This document shows positions 25,545 to 34,489 of a stretch of 64,000 bases of DNA, piece after piece. The notes beneath the pieces are model-generated. The model did not search any database. It worked only from the letters and a program-made list of their open reading frames with translations, and was not told where the DNA came from. Each line of letters begins with the position of its first letter. The first letter of the stretch is position 1. This stretch comes from Acidobacteriota bacterium. Its GTDB lineage: Bacteria; Acidobacteriota; Terriglobia; Bryobacterales; UBA6623. Position numbers and translations under genes: made by a program. The DNA lies in NCBI GenBank assembly GCA_016125275.1, contig WGMB01000018.1:310001-374000 (forward strand), written 5' to 3'.

Positions 25545-26183
25545 CTAGCGAGCCAGGGCGGCCCGCAGCAGACCGGCCAGCAGCGAGGGTTTCTCGACTT
25601 GGATCACGCGCATGCCGGCCGCACGGGCCGACGCCATGCCGGTCTGGCTGTCTTCGAATACCACCGCCGCTTCCGGCGCGATCTGCAGGCCGCGCGACGC
25701 CGCGACGCGTTGCACCGCCGTCAGGTAGGGTTCTGGATCCGGCTTCAGACGCGTCACCTGGTCGCCGCACACCACGACGTCCAGCCGTGCGTGCAGGCCG
25801 CTCAGCGTCAAGGTCGGCTGAACGTCTACGGCCGGACTCGACGACACCACGCCCAGGGCCAGCTCCGCCGGCGCGCCGAGCAGGACCTCCAGCACATCGT
25901 CCGCAATCCGCAAGCGTTCCGGAGATCGTAGTCGGTAGTAGGCGTGCTTGGCCTGGCAGACCTCGAGCACGAAAGCGTCGTCCGGCGCGTGGCCCGCTTC
26001 CTCCAGGAAAACCCGGCCGGCCCAGCGGTCAGATTTGCCCACGAAGCGCCGTTCGTAATCTTCCCAACCAGTCCCGCCGCCATGCGGCGCCACAGCCGCC
26101 GACCAGGCCTCATAGTGAAGGCTCTCGCTGTCCACCAAGGTGCCGTCGAAGTCGAGAAAAACTGCCTGAATTGGTGTACTCAA
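25545..26183 (-). CDS. HAD family phosphatase (beta-phosphoglucomutase-like)
   Basis: 212 residues from a TTG at 26183. Motif I is AVFLDFDGTLVDSESLHYEAW, shown here from its key residues Asp-x-Asp-Gly-Thr; motif II is GVVSSSP; motif III RLKPDPEPY with the Lys; motif IV VVFEDSQTGMASA. The helical cap inserted after motif I and the sequence DSESLH are those of subfamily IA phosphatases and phosphoglucomutases acting on small sugar phosphates. Longer starts would run into the divergent gene's leader and are unlikely to be used. The gene is divergent from an inositol-phosphatase-like gene with 55 bp between starts. Confidence 0.82.
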   Translation of the reverse strand: MSTPIQAVFLDFDGTLVDSESLHYEAWSAAVAPHGGGTGWEDYERRFVGKSDRWAGRVFLEEAGHAPDDAFVLEVCQAKHAYYRLRSPERLRIADDVLEVLLGAPAELALGVVSSSPAVDVQPTLTLSGLHARLDVVVCGDQVTRLKPDPEPYLTAVQRVAASRGLQIAPEAAVVFEDSQTGMASARAAGMRVIQVEKPSLLAGLLRAALAR

Positions 26184-26238
26184 ATCCCATCGTAGCAACG
26201 CCGAATCGTTTTGGCCCGTCACACCTGATGAGAATGAA

Positions 26239-27147
26239 ATGCCCGTAGCCGAAGCCGTCTTGAGTGAGCGTTCCGTCGCCTCGGTCTTGGACACCGCGAC
26301 CGAAATGGGCGAGCTGCTGTTGGACCGTCAGGAGACGGTCTCGTTCGGCTATAAGGCCGACGGCTCGGTGCTGTCGGAGCTCGACCAGCGGATTCAGCGG
26401 GAAATTCATGCATGCGTGCGAGGGCTCGAGGATCAGGCCGCGGCTACGGCGCACTTCGTGGGCGAAGAGGATGACGCCGATTCCGACGCCACCCAGCGCC
26501 TGATCGCCGGCCGGCCCAACTGGATCGTGGACGCCCTCGACGGGACGGCGGCCTACACCAAGGGTCTCAACAGCTTCGCCATCTCGATCGCGTTGCTCGA
26601 CGAGGCCAACCGCCCGCTCTTCGGGCTGATCCACCTTCCCGGTATGTTTCGGCGCAGTTACCTGATCTCGACTCATGAGGGCCGGCTGGATCGGTACGAG
26701 GCCCTGCGCGCCAACGGTCGCTGGAGCTTGCGCCCTTGGGACTCTTCCCTGCCCGCGCCGAGTTCCTGGCAGCGGCCCGGCAAGCCCTTGTCGCGCGCGT
26801 ACCTCTACGCCAACTCCAACATGCATCGGCTGGGACTGGAGCGCTTTCACGGCAAGATCCGGAACCTGGGCTCCACGGCGGCGCACCTGGCGATGCTGTG
26901 CGACGGCACCGAGGACCCGGCGGCCGTGCTGCTGACCCGTTGCAAGTCGTGGGACGTCGCCGCCGGCTTGGCGCTGGCCGACACGGTCGGGTTGGAGATC
27001 CGCGAGATGACGACCTGGCGCCACCTGGATTTCCCCACCGCGTTGCGCTCGTATCTCGAAGGCGCACAGCAGCGGCCGCCGCAGATCGTCGGCCATCCGG
27101 AAGTCCTGGAAAGCCTGCGCGAAGCCCTCACGCCCCTCTCTGATTGA
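26239..27147 (+). CDS. Inositol-monophosphatase-family phosphatase
   Basis: 302 residues of the Li-sensitive/Mg-dependent FIG superfamily. Metal-binding motifs are FVGEEDDAD near residue 73 (GE-E site), WIVDALDGTAAYTKG near residue 95 (family D-P-h-D-G-T with Ala in place of Pro), and KSWDVAAGLALA near residue 236 (W-D-x-A). The G-T-x-x-Y-T-K-G stretch is as in histidinol-phosphatase HisN-like or CysQ-like members, so histidinol phosphate, inositol phosphate or PAP are the candidate substrates. The start ATG is 55 bp from the divergent HAD start. Confidence 0.82.
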   Translation: MPVAEAVLSERSVASVLDTATEMGELLLDRQETVSFGYKADGSVLSELDQRIQREIHACVRGLEDQAAATAHFVGEEDDADSDATQRLIAGRPNWIVDALDGTAAYTKGLNSFAISIALLDEANRPLFGLIHLPGMFRRSYLISTHEGRLDRYEALRANGRWSLRPWDSSLPAPSSWQRPGKPLSRAYLYANSNMHRLGLERFHGKIRNLGSTAAHLAMLCDGTEDPAAVLLTRCKSWDVAAGLALADTVGLEIREMTTWRHLDFPTALRSYLEGAQQRPPQIVGHPEVLESLREALTPLSD

Positions 27148-27168
27148 AACGCCTGGCGGCGCCTCCGC

Positions 27169-27504
27169 CTACCCGGCCTTCTTGGCCGCCGGCGGAGGCG
27201 CCATGAACACCGCCGCCACGAGTCGTTCCGGCCCCGGATTCCGCAGCCCGTGGGGTTCGTCGGCCTGGGCCAGCACCAAATCGCCCGGGCCGACCGGCCG
27301 CACCAGATCGCCCAGGATCACGTGTCCGCGGCCTTCCAGAATCAGATAGACCTTGTCCTGGCCTTCGTGCACATGCGAGGCGTGCTCTTGGCCGGGCTCG
27401 AAGGAGTTGATGCCGACGAACAGCCGGGACGTCGTAACCAAGTCCGCCTTGCCCATCTTGTCCGGCCTAAAAACGGCAAAAGAGGCGATGTCATGAATGA
27501 CCAT
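27169..27504 (-). CDS. Cupin-domain protein
   Basis: 111 residues, single cupin barrel. Cupin motif 1 is EPGQEHASHVHEGQDKVYLI, with His and Glu metal ligands, followed by LEGRGHVILG; motif 2 is VLAQADEPHGLRNPGP with the second His. Small single-domain cupins of this type are dioxygenase-like, isomerase-like or sugar-binding; nothing here decides among them. It is convergent with the phosphatase gene, 21 bp away, and upstream of nothing on its own strand that would imply an operon. Confidence 0.83.
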   Translation of the reverse strand: MVIHDIASFAVFRPDKMGKADLVTTSRLFVGINSFEPGQEHASHVHEGQDKVYLILEGRGHVILGDLVRPVGPGDLVLAQADEPHGLRNPGPERLVAAVFMAPPPAAKKAG

Positions 27505-27542
27505 CGCCTCCCACTGTAACGAATCGCGCTTTCGGGGTCTCT

Positions 27543-27911
27543 CTAGTCCGAGACCGGTTGGAACATGCCCTCGAACTTCGAGCGCTGCTGCTGATCGAGC
27601 ACTTTGAGGATTTCAGCGCGACCCTGCTGCTGCCGGGCGCGCATCTGGGACATCAGGTCCGCCTCGAGCATGATGTACTCATCGAGGATGATCTGAACCT
27701 GCTGCACCTGCTCGGGGTTGAGCGCCAGCTCGTTCGACAGTCGTTCGAGAGCCAGGGCGGACTCGGCGCGAATCGGGTCGATCACCGCGTCCGCCTGCTG
27801 GGTGCGATCCCACACTCTCATGCCTACGCCGCCGCTCAGGACGCCGGCCAGAAACACTCCGGCCAACAGCGCCGTCGCCTTTCCTTGACATGCGCTCAAC
27901 TTGGCGTCCAT
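27543..27911 (-). CDS. Spy/CpxP-like (heavy-metal-sensor) envelope protein
   Basis: 122 residues: a membrane-anchor helix near the N-terminus (TALLAGVFLAGVLSGGVGMR) and then a helical hairpin rich in Gln/Glu: LSNELALNPEQVQQVQIILD and MRARQQQGRAEILKVLDQQQ ending RSKFEGMFQP. This is the pattern of the Spy/CpxP/ZraP family (LTPEQ-type motif followed by a second QR-rich helix), periplasmic chaperones or metal/stress sensors. It is the last gene of a sigma, anti-sigma, Spy-like operon (gap 7 bp) and likely lies in the same stress regulon. Confidence 0.72.
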   Translation of the reverse strand: MDAKLSACQGKATALLAGVFLAGVLSGGVGMRVWDRTQQADAVIDPIRAESALALERLSNELALNPEQVQQVQIILDEYIMLEADLMSQMRARQQQGRAEILKVLDQQQRSKFEGMFQPVSD

Positions 27912-27918
27912 GGCGGTC

Positions 27919-28404
27919 CTACTTCTGCCCCGGCCGGAACATCACGGCGAGCATCGAATCCCGGTTCTGCTCCAGATTCGGTCCCATGCGAACGTGATAC
28001 TGCTCCGGAGGCTGGGCGCTCAGAAACATATCCGCCAGCTCGGTGTTGCGCTGCGGAGTCCCGTCCGACATCAGCGTCACCGAACCGAGTGCGAACATCC
28101 ACATCAGAGCCGCGAAGGCCAAGCGCTTGAGCAGGAAAGGCTGCAAAAACGCGGCCCAGAACGGCACCTGATTCTCTTCGTCGATCGTCTGCCGAAGCCG
28201 TACATAGAAGCCCGGCGTCAGCGACGGAATCTCCTCCTCGGGGGCGCGAATCGCTTCGAACAAGGTCGCCGTCTCCAGAAAACCCGCCACCACTTCCGCA
28301 GCGTCGGAATCTTCCGCCAACAGCGCCTCGAAGCGTTCCCGCTCGGCCGGAGGGAGCCGGTCGTTCAGATAGTCCTCGATTCGATCCTGGAGAAAGGGTT
28401 CCAT
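27919..28404 (-). CDS. Putative anti-sigma factor (membrane protein)
   Basis: 161 residues: a cytoplasmic N-terminal helical part (FLQDRIEDYLNDRLPPAERE, ERFEALLAEDSDAAEVVAGF), typical of anti-sigma-domain start in ECF operons though without the His-Cys-Cys zinc motif, one membrane helix around residue 95-112 (LLKRLAFAALMWMFALGSVT), and a short periplasmic tail. The position directly behind an ECF sigma gene, with 2 bp between them, makes it the likely cognate regulator that holds the sigma factor until a signal releases it. The assignment is by context and topology, not by a family motif. Confidence 0.65.
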   Translation of the reverse strand: MEPFLQDRIEDYLNDRLPPAERERFEALLAEDSDAAEVVAGFLETATLFEAIRAPEEEIPSLTPGFYVRLRQTIDEENQVPFWAAFLQPFLLKRLAFAALMWMFALGSVTLMSDGTPQRNTELADMFLSAQPPEQYHVRMGPNLEQNRDSMLAVMFRPGQK

Positions 28405-28406
28405 GG

Positions 28407-29057
28407 TTACACCACCGCCCGATCGAGCTTCGCCGCGGCCTTGACCAGCTTCTGGCGAGCCCTGAACAATTTTACCTTGATCGTGTTCTCGTTCAGCCCA
28501 GTTTGCTCGGCCAGCTCTTCGACCGTCAAGCCCTCGACCTCCTTCTGGATGAGCAACATGCGCTCTTCGTCGGAGACCTTGGCCAGCAGCTTCATCAGAT
28601 AGTCGCGCTTCTCGGTGCGCCGGTCAATCGACGGGCGCTTCTCCACGGCCAGCTGGGAGTTCTCCATCGAACGCTGGTCGTCCTCGCCGAGGTCGGACTC
28701 GTAGACGAGCTTGCGGACCTTCTGCTTGCGCAGGTAGTCGTAGCACTCGTTCACCGTGATCTTGTAGACCCAGGTGATCAGGGACGACCGGAAGTCGAAT
28801 CCCTTCAACGAGAAGTAGATCTTCGCGAAGACCTGCTGGGCGATGTCCTCGGAGTCGTTCTTGTTGCGCAGGATGCCGTAGATGATCGAGAACACCTTGC
28901 TCTGGTGTTTCTCGACAATCTGCTGAAAGGCTCCGTCGTCACCTGCTTGCGCCCGACGAACCAGCTCAGCTTCCGGAGTTTCTCGGTACGGCACCTTTTG
29001 TTCGATGCGGCCGTCGGCCGCGGAAGGAACCGGGAACGTGGCTGTCATAGTGGCCAT
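28407..29057 (-). CDS. RNA polymerase sigma factor, ECF subfamily
   Basis: 216 residues with sigma region 2 (VRRAQAGDDGAFQQIVEKHQ, SKVFSIIYGILRNKNDSEDI, AQQVFAKIYFSL, then ITWVYKITVNECYDYLRKQK) and region 4 (ERMLLIQKEVEGLTVEELAE, TGLNENTIKVKLFRARQKLV), i.e. the extracytoplasmic-function type without regions 1 and 3. GGAG lies five bases before the ATG at 29057. It forms an operon with the anti-sigma-like and Spy-like genes. A long N-terminal extension of about 30 residues precedes region 2. Confidence 0.92.
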   Translation of the reverse strand: MATMTATFPVPSAADGRIEQKVPYRETPEAELVRRAQAGDDGAFQQIVEKHQSKVFSIIYGILRNKNDSEDIAQQVFAKIYFSLKGFDFRSSLITWVYKITVNECYDYLRKQKVRKLVYESDLGEDDQRSMENSQLAVEKRPSIDRRTEKRDYLMKLLAKVSDEERMLLIQKEVEGLTVEELAEQTGLNENTIKVKLFRARQKLVKAAAKLDRAVV

Positions 29058-29119
29058 AGCACTCCATTGGACGCGATGACGTGTGACAGGGTTTCAACGG
29101 CCCCGGTACAGTTTTTTTC

Positions 29120-30409
29120 TTACAGTTCCAATTTCCACGGCGGGCGGTAGTCGCGCCGCAGGTACGTTCGCGCCTCGTCGTTGTCAGTGGTTTCGGCCAC
29201 AGGGTCCCAGTTCATCCGCTGCCGGCTGCGCATGGCCACGTTGCCCAGCAGCGCCGCGGTGGTGGAACGATGGCCCTCGAGAATGTCCGACACCGGCTTG
29301 GTCCGGTCGCGCATGGCGGTCACGAAATCTTCCCAGTGCGCGGCGGTCGAATTGTTGCCGGCCTTGCCCTGGGCCGCGGCCATGCGGTCCCGGCTGCCGG
29401 TCTCCACGCGCTCGGTCTCCGGCAGGATCTCCCAGCGGGCCCTGTCCACGAACAGCGTACCCTTGGTCCCGTGGAAGAGGATGCCGTAGCCCTGCTTGAA
29501 CATCGACTGCGCGTTGCAGACCCGGTTCTCGTACGTGCAGGCGAAGCTCGGAAACTCGTAAGTGGCGACGATCGTGTCCGGCGTCTCGCGGTTGTCCTGC
29601 AGCACGTACTTGTCGCCGAGCGCCATCACCGATGTTGGTCCCGGCTGGTCGGTCGCCCACAGCACGATGTCGAGCAGGTGCACGCCCCAGTCGGTCATCA
29701 TGCCGCCGGCGTAGTCCCAGAACCAGCGGAAGTGCGAGAAGGCGTTCGGGTCGATGCCGAAGCGGTTGGCGTTGAAAGGCCTCTCCGGCGCCGGCCCGAG
29801 CCACATATCCCAGTCCAGGCCTTCCGGCGGAGGACCGTCCGGCGGGTTGCCGATGCCTTCCGGGTACGAATTGCCGTAGTTCCAGGTGCGGACGAACGAG
29901 ATGTCGCCGATCTCATCCGCCCGAATCATCTCGACCACGTGCTGGAAGTGGTCCCCGGAGCGCTGCTGCGTGCCGACCTGCACCACGCGATCGTACTTGC
30001 GCGCGGCCTGCACCATCATCTGGCCTTCGTGAACCGTCACCGAGATCGGCTTCTCGACGTAGACGTCCTTGCCGGCCTTGCAAGCCTCCACGCTCATGTA
30101 GGCGTGCCAGTGGTCGGGCGTGGCAATGCAGATCGCGTCGATGTCGGGCGCGGCGATCAGGTCCCGAAAATCCGGATAGACCTTGGCGTCCGGGGCCAGC
30201 TTGCGCGCCTTCTCCAGGTTCGGCGGATAGATCTCGCAGATTGCGACAACCTGGCAGTCCTCACGCTTGAGCGCGGCCTGCATGTTGTCGAGCCCGCGCC
30301 GACCTAGGCCGATGAAGCCGATTCGAAACACTTTCTGCTGTCCGCGCAGCAGTTGGGGGGCGGCGGCGGCCGCTGCCCCGGCGGTGTGCAAAAAGTGTCG
30401 TCGATCCAT
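29120..30409 (-). CDS. Gfo/Idh/MocA-family oxidoreductase, exported
   Basis: 429 residues starting MDRRHFLHTAGAAAAAAPQL, a twin-arginine-type export signal. The Rossmann motif is FRIGFIGLGRRGLDNM, followed by VVAICEIYPPNLEKARKLA, CIATPDHWHAYMSVEACKAG and DVYVEKPISVTVHEG, where the EKP Lys is the usual catalytic residue of the family. C-terminal Gfo/Idh domain follows, with DWGVHLLDIVLWATD. Such exported NAD(P)-binding oxidoreductases of sugar derivatives are abundant in acidobacteria and planctomycetes. The gene is divergent from the Nramp-like transporter. Confidence 0.9.
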   Translation of the reverse strand: MDRRHFLHTAGAAAAAAPQLLRGQQKVFRIGFIGLGRRGLDNMQAALKREDCQVVAICEIYPPNLEKARKLAPDAKVYPDFRDLIAAPDIDAICIATPDHWHAYMSVEACKAGKDVYVEKPISVTVHEGQMMVQAARKYDRVVQVGTQQRSGDHFQHVVEMIRADEIGDISFVRTWNYGNSYPEGIGNPPDGPPPEGLDWDMWLGPAPERPFNANRFGIDPNAFSHFRWFWDYAGGMMTDWGVHLLDIVLWATDQPGPTSVMALGDKYVLQDNRETPDTIVATYEFPSFACTYENRVCNAQSMFKQGYGILFHGTKGTLFVDRARWEILPETERVETGSRDRMAAAQGKAGNNSTAAHWEDFVTAMRDRTKPVSDILEGHRSTTAALLGNVAMRSRQRMNWDPVAETTDNDEARTYLRRDYRPPWKLEL

Positions 30410-30524
30410 GCGGTTCTCCTGCCCAGGCCCTTCAGGGCAACCTAACAGACTATCCTACGCCCCCGGGCTCAGTGGGCGCGAGTAGCCGCCCAGGGCAGTT
30501 TTGGGTTAGCATTGCAGACCGTCC

Positions 30525-31907
30525 ATGGCAGAGCAGCAGCAGCGACACAACCCCTACCAGCGCAAAGTCGAGCACATCCGCGAGCCCCCCACGACCTTTG
30601 GTGCGATCTTCAAGCTGATCGGTCCGGGACTCATTCTGGCCAGCTCGATCGTGGGGTCCGGCGAGCTCATCGCCACCACCGTTCTCGGCGCCGAGAACGG
30701 CTATACGCTGCTTTGGCTGATCATTCTGAGCTGCCTGATCAAGATCGTCGTCCAGAATGAGCTCGGCCGCTACGCCATCGGCTCCGGTGAAACCACTCTG
30801 GAAGCCTTTGACCACGTGCCGGGCCCACGCTTCCGGGTGAGCTGGATGGTCTGGTGCTGGTTCCTGATGGTGATGTTCACCTTGATGCAGGTGGGCGGCA
30901 TGCTCGGCGGCATCGCGGAGGTCTTGCACGGTCAACTCGCACTGAACCCGGACCCGGACGCCTCGCGCATGATCTGGGTCTGGGTGATCAACTTCATCAC
31001 GGTCGGCCTGCTCATCGGGGGCCGCTACGCCGTGGTGGAGAAGACGGCCATGGCCCTGGTGGTCACCTTCACGGCGCTGACCGTCTCGTGCGCCTTCATT
31101 CTGCTGAAGCTGCCGGAGTACTTCTCCTGGTCCGAGGTGTTGCGCGGGCTGTCGTTTCAGCCGCCCGAAGGCGGTATCGCCACGGCCGTGGCCGTATTCG
31201 GCATCACCGGCGTGGGCGCCACGGAGCTCGTGATGTACCCCTACTGGTGCATCGAGAAGGGCTACGCCAGCTACGCGGGTCCCCGCGACGACAGCCCCGA
31301 GTGGGTCCGCCGGGCCTACGGCTGGATCAAGGTGATGGGTGTGGACGTGCTGAACTCGATGGTGATCTACACCTTCGCCACCATCGCGTTCTATCTACTG
31401 GGAGCGGGCGTTCTCAACGGGATGGGTCTGATTCCGCAAGGTTCGGAGACGATCTCCACGCTGTCGAACCTCTACACCCAGACGCTGGGCCCCTGGTCGC
31501 TGCCGATCTTCTTGGCCGGAGCCGTCGCGGTGCTCTACTCCACGGTTTTTGCGTCGACGGCGGCGCACACGCGGGTGTTCGCCGACTTCATCGGGATGTT
31601 GGGGCTGTACGACCGCCATGACTACGCCAAACGGCTGAAGATGACCCGCGTCTTTGTCTTCGTGCTGCTGTTCGTTCCTTCGCTGTACTTCATGTTCGTG
31701 AAGGAGCCGGTGATGATGGTCAAGGTCGGCGGCATCGCTCAGGCGGCCATGCTCCCGCTGATCGGCTTCTCGACCCTCTGGCTGCGCTATAAGCGGCTGC
31801 CGGGGAAGGTCGCCCCTGCGGGCTGGATCACCCTGCTGCTGTGGATTTCCGCGGCGATCATGGGCGTGATGATGGGCTACTCGATCTTGCAGAAGATTAC
31901 CGGCTGA
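30525..31907 (+). CDS. Nramp-superfamily divalent-metal transporter, divergent
   Basis: 460 residues with about eleven membrane helices. The N-terminal motif is LIGPGLILASSIVGSGELIA near residues 31-50, where Nramp transporters normally read DPGN; here no DPGN is seen and a G-S-G-E-L replaces it. In TM6 the usual ASxMPH motif is replaced by GVGATELVMYPYWCIEKGY. The helix pattern and family call are clear, but without the canonical metal-binding residues the substrate (Mn, Fe, Mg or other) cannot be taken from the family. The following DUF1080 gene is 32 bp downstream. Confidence 0.8.
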   Translation: MAEQQQRHNPYQRKVEHIREPPTTFGAIFKLIGPGLILASSIVGSGELIATTVLGAENGYTLLWLIILSCLIKIVVQNELGRYAIGSGETTLEAFDHVPGPRFRVSWMVWCWFLMVMFTLMQVGGMLGGIAEVLHGQLALNPDPDASRMIWVWVINFITVGLLIGGRYAVVEKTAMALVVTFTALTVSCAFILLKLPEYFSWSEVLRGLSFQPPEGGIATAVAVFGITGVGATELVMYPYWCIEKGYASYAGPRDDSPEWVRRAYGWIKVMGVDVLNSMVIYTFATIAFYLLGAGVLNGMGLIPQGSETISTLSNLYTQTLGPWSLPIFLAGAVAVLYSTVFASTAAHTRVFADFIGMLGLYDRHDYAKRLKMTRVFVFVLLFVPSLYFMFVKEPVMMVKVGGIAQAAMLPLIGFSTLWLRYKRLPGKVAPAGWITLLLWISAAIMGVMMGYSILQKITG

Positions 31908-31939
31908 CCTCCAAAGTCGCTGTGCGAAACTGTAGGGCC

Positions 31940-33130
31940 ATGAGAGCCCTGTTCGCTTGTCTCTGCCTCGCCGGCGCCCTGTCCGCCCAGCAGCCCAACA
32001 CGCTCACGCAGCAGGAGGTCGGGGCCGGCTGGATCCTGCTGTGGGACGGCGAGTCCGAAACCGGCTGGGAGTGGCACGGCGAGGCCAACTGGACTTTCGC
32101 CAACGGCGTGATCCGCGGCGACTCCGGCGCCTACGGCTGGCTGGGCACCACGGCCGTCTTCGGAGACTTCCACCTCAAGCTCGAGTTCCGGACGGCCGCG
32201 GACGGCAACTCCGGCGTCTTTCTGCGCTCCGCCCGCGAAGGGCTGCCGCACCAGACCGGCTATGAGTTGCAGATCTACGACGCCCAGCCGCAGGGCTTCA
32301 ACACCGGCAGCCTGGTGTTCTACGAAAAGGCTGAGCCGGCCAAGATCATCCCCGACGTCTGGAACTCCTACGACATCTTCGTGGAGGGTTCTCACTTCCA
32401 GATCGTCTTGAACAACAAGCTGGTGTTCGACGGCTACAACGCCACCCACGCCGCCGGCGTCATCGGCCTGCAGTTCAATCCCGGCAAGCCCATCGAGTTC
32501 CGCAGCCTGAAGCTCAAGCCCCTCGGGCTGGCTCCTCTTCTTGACGGCTCGACCTTCACCGGCTGGAAGCCCGTCGACCGCCCGAACAACCGCGGCGTCC
32601 ACACCTGGGAGTACAACAACGGCGTGATCCACGTGGAGGGCGGCCCGGGGCAGATCGAGACCGAAAAGCAGTTCAAGAACTTGGCGTTGCAGTTGGGCGT
32701 CAAGACGAACCCGCCCTCGCCGGACAAGCACCCCAACTCCGGCGTCTTCCTGCGCGGGTATCCCGGCCAGTTCTGGTCCGGCTACGAGATCCAGATCCGC
32801 AACGAGTATTTCGGCGGCGACCCCACCCGGCCCATCGACATCGGCACCGGCGGCGTCTACTTTTGGCAGCCGACGCGGAGGGTGATTCCCAAGGACGGGG
32901 AATGGTTCTACGAGACCATCGTGGCCTACGACCGGCACATCTCCGTGTGGGTCAACGGCGTCCAGACGGCGGACTACGAAGACACCAAGCCCGAAGGCCC
33001 CACGGCCCGCAAACAGGCCAACCTGCGCTCGGGGACCATCAGCCTGCAGGCGCACGACCCGACCACGAACCTGGACTTCAAGGACCTGCGGGCGGCGGAG
33101 TTGGCCAACCGGCCGCTCCGTCTGGAGTAG
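31940..33130 (+). CDS. Secreted protein with two DUF1080 (3-keto-disaccharide hydrolase) domains
   Basis: 396 residues with a signal peptide (MRALFACLCLAGALSA). Two concanavalin-like DUF1080 domains are visible: the first from AGWILLWDGESETGWEWHGE to about residue 195, the second starting LLDGSTFTGWKPVDRPNN and running to the end (LDFKDLRAAELANRPL). Shared signatures are GVIRGDSG / GVIHVEGG and NSGVFLR in both copies. Members of this family are annotated as 3-keto-disaccharide hydrolases or carbohydrate-binding periplasmic proteins. The ATG at 31940 gives the signal peptide; upstream readings lie within the transporter tail. Confidence 0.88.
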   Translation: MRALFACLCLAGALSAQQPNTLTQQEVGAGWILLWDGESETGWEWHGEANWTFANGVIRGDSGAYGWLGTTAVFGDFHLKLEFRTAADGNSGVFLRSAREGLPHQTGYELQIYDAQPQGFNTGSLVFYEKAEPAKIIPDVWNSYDIFVEGSHFQIVLNNKLVFDGYNATHAAGVIGLQFNPGKPIEFRSLKLKPLGLAPLLDGSTFTGWKPVDRPNNRGVHTWEYNNGVIHVEGGPGQIETEKQFKNLALQLGVKTNPPSPDKHPNSGVFLRGYPGQFWSGYEIQIRNEYFGGDPTRPIDIGTGGVYFWQPTRRVIPKDGEWFYETIVAYDRHISVWVNGVQTADYEDTKPEGPTARKQANLRSGTISLQAHDPTTNLDFKDLRAAELANRPLRLE

Positions 33131-33157
33131 CCCCCGCGCCTGGAGTAGGATGAGACC

Positions 33158-33700
33158 ATGCCGACGACGACCGGCCTGCTGACCCTCGCGGACTATGAGC
33201 AGCTCCCCGACGACGGAGTGCGCCGCGAGCTCGATGAGGGGGAGCTGGTCGTGATGACGTTTCCAAAGCCGCGACACACCTTTGCCGCGCTCAATTTCTA
33301 CGACGCCCTCAATCCCTGGGTGCGCAGCCGAGGGCTCGGTCGTTGCGTGACCGATGCCGGATTCCTGCTCGTGGAGGAGCCCCCGGTATTGCGCGGGCCG
33401 GACGTCGCTTTCGTCCGAGCCGAACGAGTCGCCGCGCTCGACCCCGACAACTGGATTCAAGGCGCCCCCGACCTGGCCGTCGAAGTAGTCTCCCCCTCGG
33501 AATCCGCCGAAGACCTGTTCCGCAAGGTGCAGCAGTACCTCCAGCACGGCTCCCAGGCAGTGCTGACAATCTATCCCCGCGAGCGCACCGTCCACGTTCA
33601 TCGCCAGGGCCAAGCCATTGCCGTCGTGACCGACGCTGACGTTCTGGAAGTCCCGGAGCTCTTCCCGGGCTGGTCGATCCCCGCGGCCGATCTGTTCTAA
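33158..33700 (+). CDS. Uma2-family (DUF820) PD-(D/E)xK-like protein
   Basis: 180 residues. The family core is present: [20 protein letters not shown] (start of the domain), [12 protein letters not shown] and [20 protein letters not shown], giving Asp-x-x-Phe / Glu-Val-Val-Ser-Pro / Lys of the restriction-endonuclease-like fold, then [19 protein letters not shown]. Uma2/DUF820 proteins are widespread, often in copies, with no settled function. It starts 27 bp after the DUF1080 stop and ends 14 bp before the SDR start. Confidence 0.87.
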   Translation: MPTTTGLLTLADYEQLPDDGVRRELDEGELVVMTFPKPRHTFAALNFYDALNPWVRSRGLGRCVTDAGFLLVEEPPVLRGPDVAFVRAERVAALDPDNWIQGAPDLAVEVVSPSESAEDLFRKVQQYLQHGSQAVLTIYPRERTVHVHRQGQAIAVVTDADVLEVPELFPGWSIPAADLF

Positions 33701-33714
33701 GCTCGTTAGTTCGC

Positions 33715-34482
33715 ATGAAACAGAAAGAAGTCCGCAAAATCGCCCTCGTCACCGGGGCCGGTAGCGGCGTGGGCCGCCACACGGCTCTCGCCTTGTTCAA
33801 GGAAGGCTACGCGGTGGCCGTGGCCGGCCGCCGTCCCGAAAAGCTCGAAGAGACCCTGCATCTGGCGGGCGACGTGGGCTCCGAGCACGGGCTCGCCGTC
33901 GTCACCGACGTCTCCGACCCTGGTTCGGTTCGAGTGTTGTTCGACCGTCTCCGCGACCGCTTCGGCCGTCTCGATCTGCTCTTCAACAATGCCGGCATCT
34001 CGGCCCCGGCCGTTCCCTTGGAGGAGCTTCCGTTCGAGCGCTGGAAGGCCGTCATCGACGCCAACCTGACCGGCGTCTTCCTGTGTACGCAGCAGGCCTT
34101 CAAGCTCATGAAGGAGCAGTCGCCCCGCGGCGGTCGGATCATCAACAACGGCTCCATCTCCTCGCAGACGCCGCGTCCGCATTCGGCCCCCTATACGGCT
34201 TCCAAGCACGGCGTCTCCGGCCTCACCAAGTCCACCGCGCTCGACGGCCGCGCCTTTGACATAGCCTGCGGCCAGATCGACATCGGCAACGCCGCCACGC
34301 CGCTGACCGAGCGCATGGCCCGCGGCGTCCCCCAGGCCAACGGTACGGTCGCCGTCGAGCCAACCATCGACCCCGATCACGTGGCCCGCGCGGTCGTCTA
34401 TATGGCCGGCCTGCCGCTCGATGCCAACGTTCTCCACCTGACCGTCATGGCCACGAAGATGCCCCTCGTCGGGCGAGGTTGA
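33715..34482 (+). CDS. SDR-family oxidoreductase
   Basis: 255 residues of classical short-chain dehydrogenase: cofactor motif [24 protein letters not shown] in [14 protein letters not shown], catalytic Ser in [10 protein letters not shown] and Tyr/Lys in [14 protein letters not shown](P) reduces or oxidises a small hydroxyl or keto substrate. The gene is the first of three overlapping or closely spaced dehydrogenases: the zinc ADH starts 7 bp downstream and a KduD-like SDR follows. Together they could form a short pathway for a sugar acid or polyol, a suggestion from context only. Confidence 0.88.
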   Translation: MKQKEVRKIALVTGAGSGVGRHTALALFKEGYAVAVAGRRPEKLEETLHLAGDVGSEHGLAVVTDVSDPGSVRVLFDRLRDRFGRLDLLFNNAGISAPAVPLEELPFERWKAVIDANLTGVFLCTQQAFKLMKEQSPRGGRIINNGSISSQTPRPHSAPYTASKHGVSGLTKSTALDGRAFDIACGQIDIGNAATPLTERMARGVPQANGTVAVEPTIDPDHVARAVVYMAGLPLDANVLHLTVMATKMPLVGRG

Positions 34483-34489
34483 CCATTCC

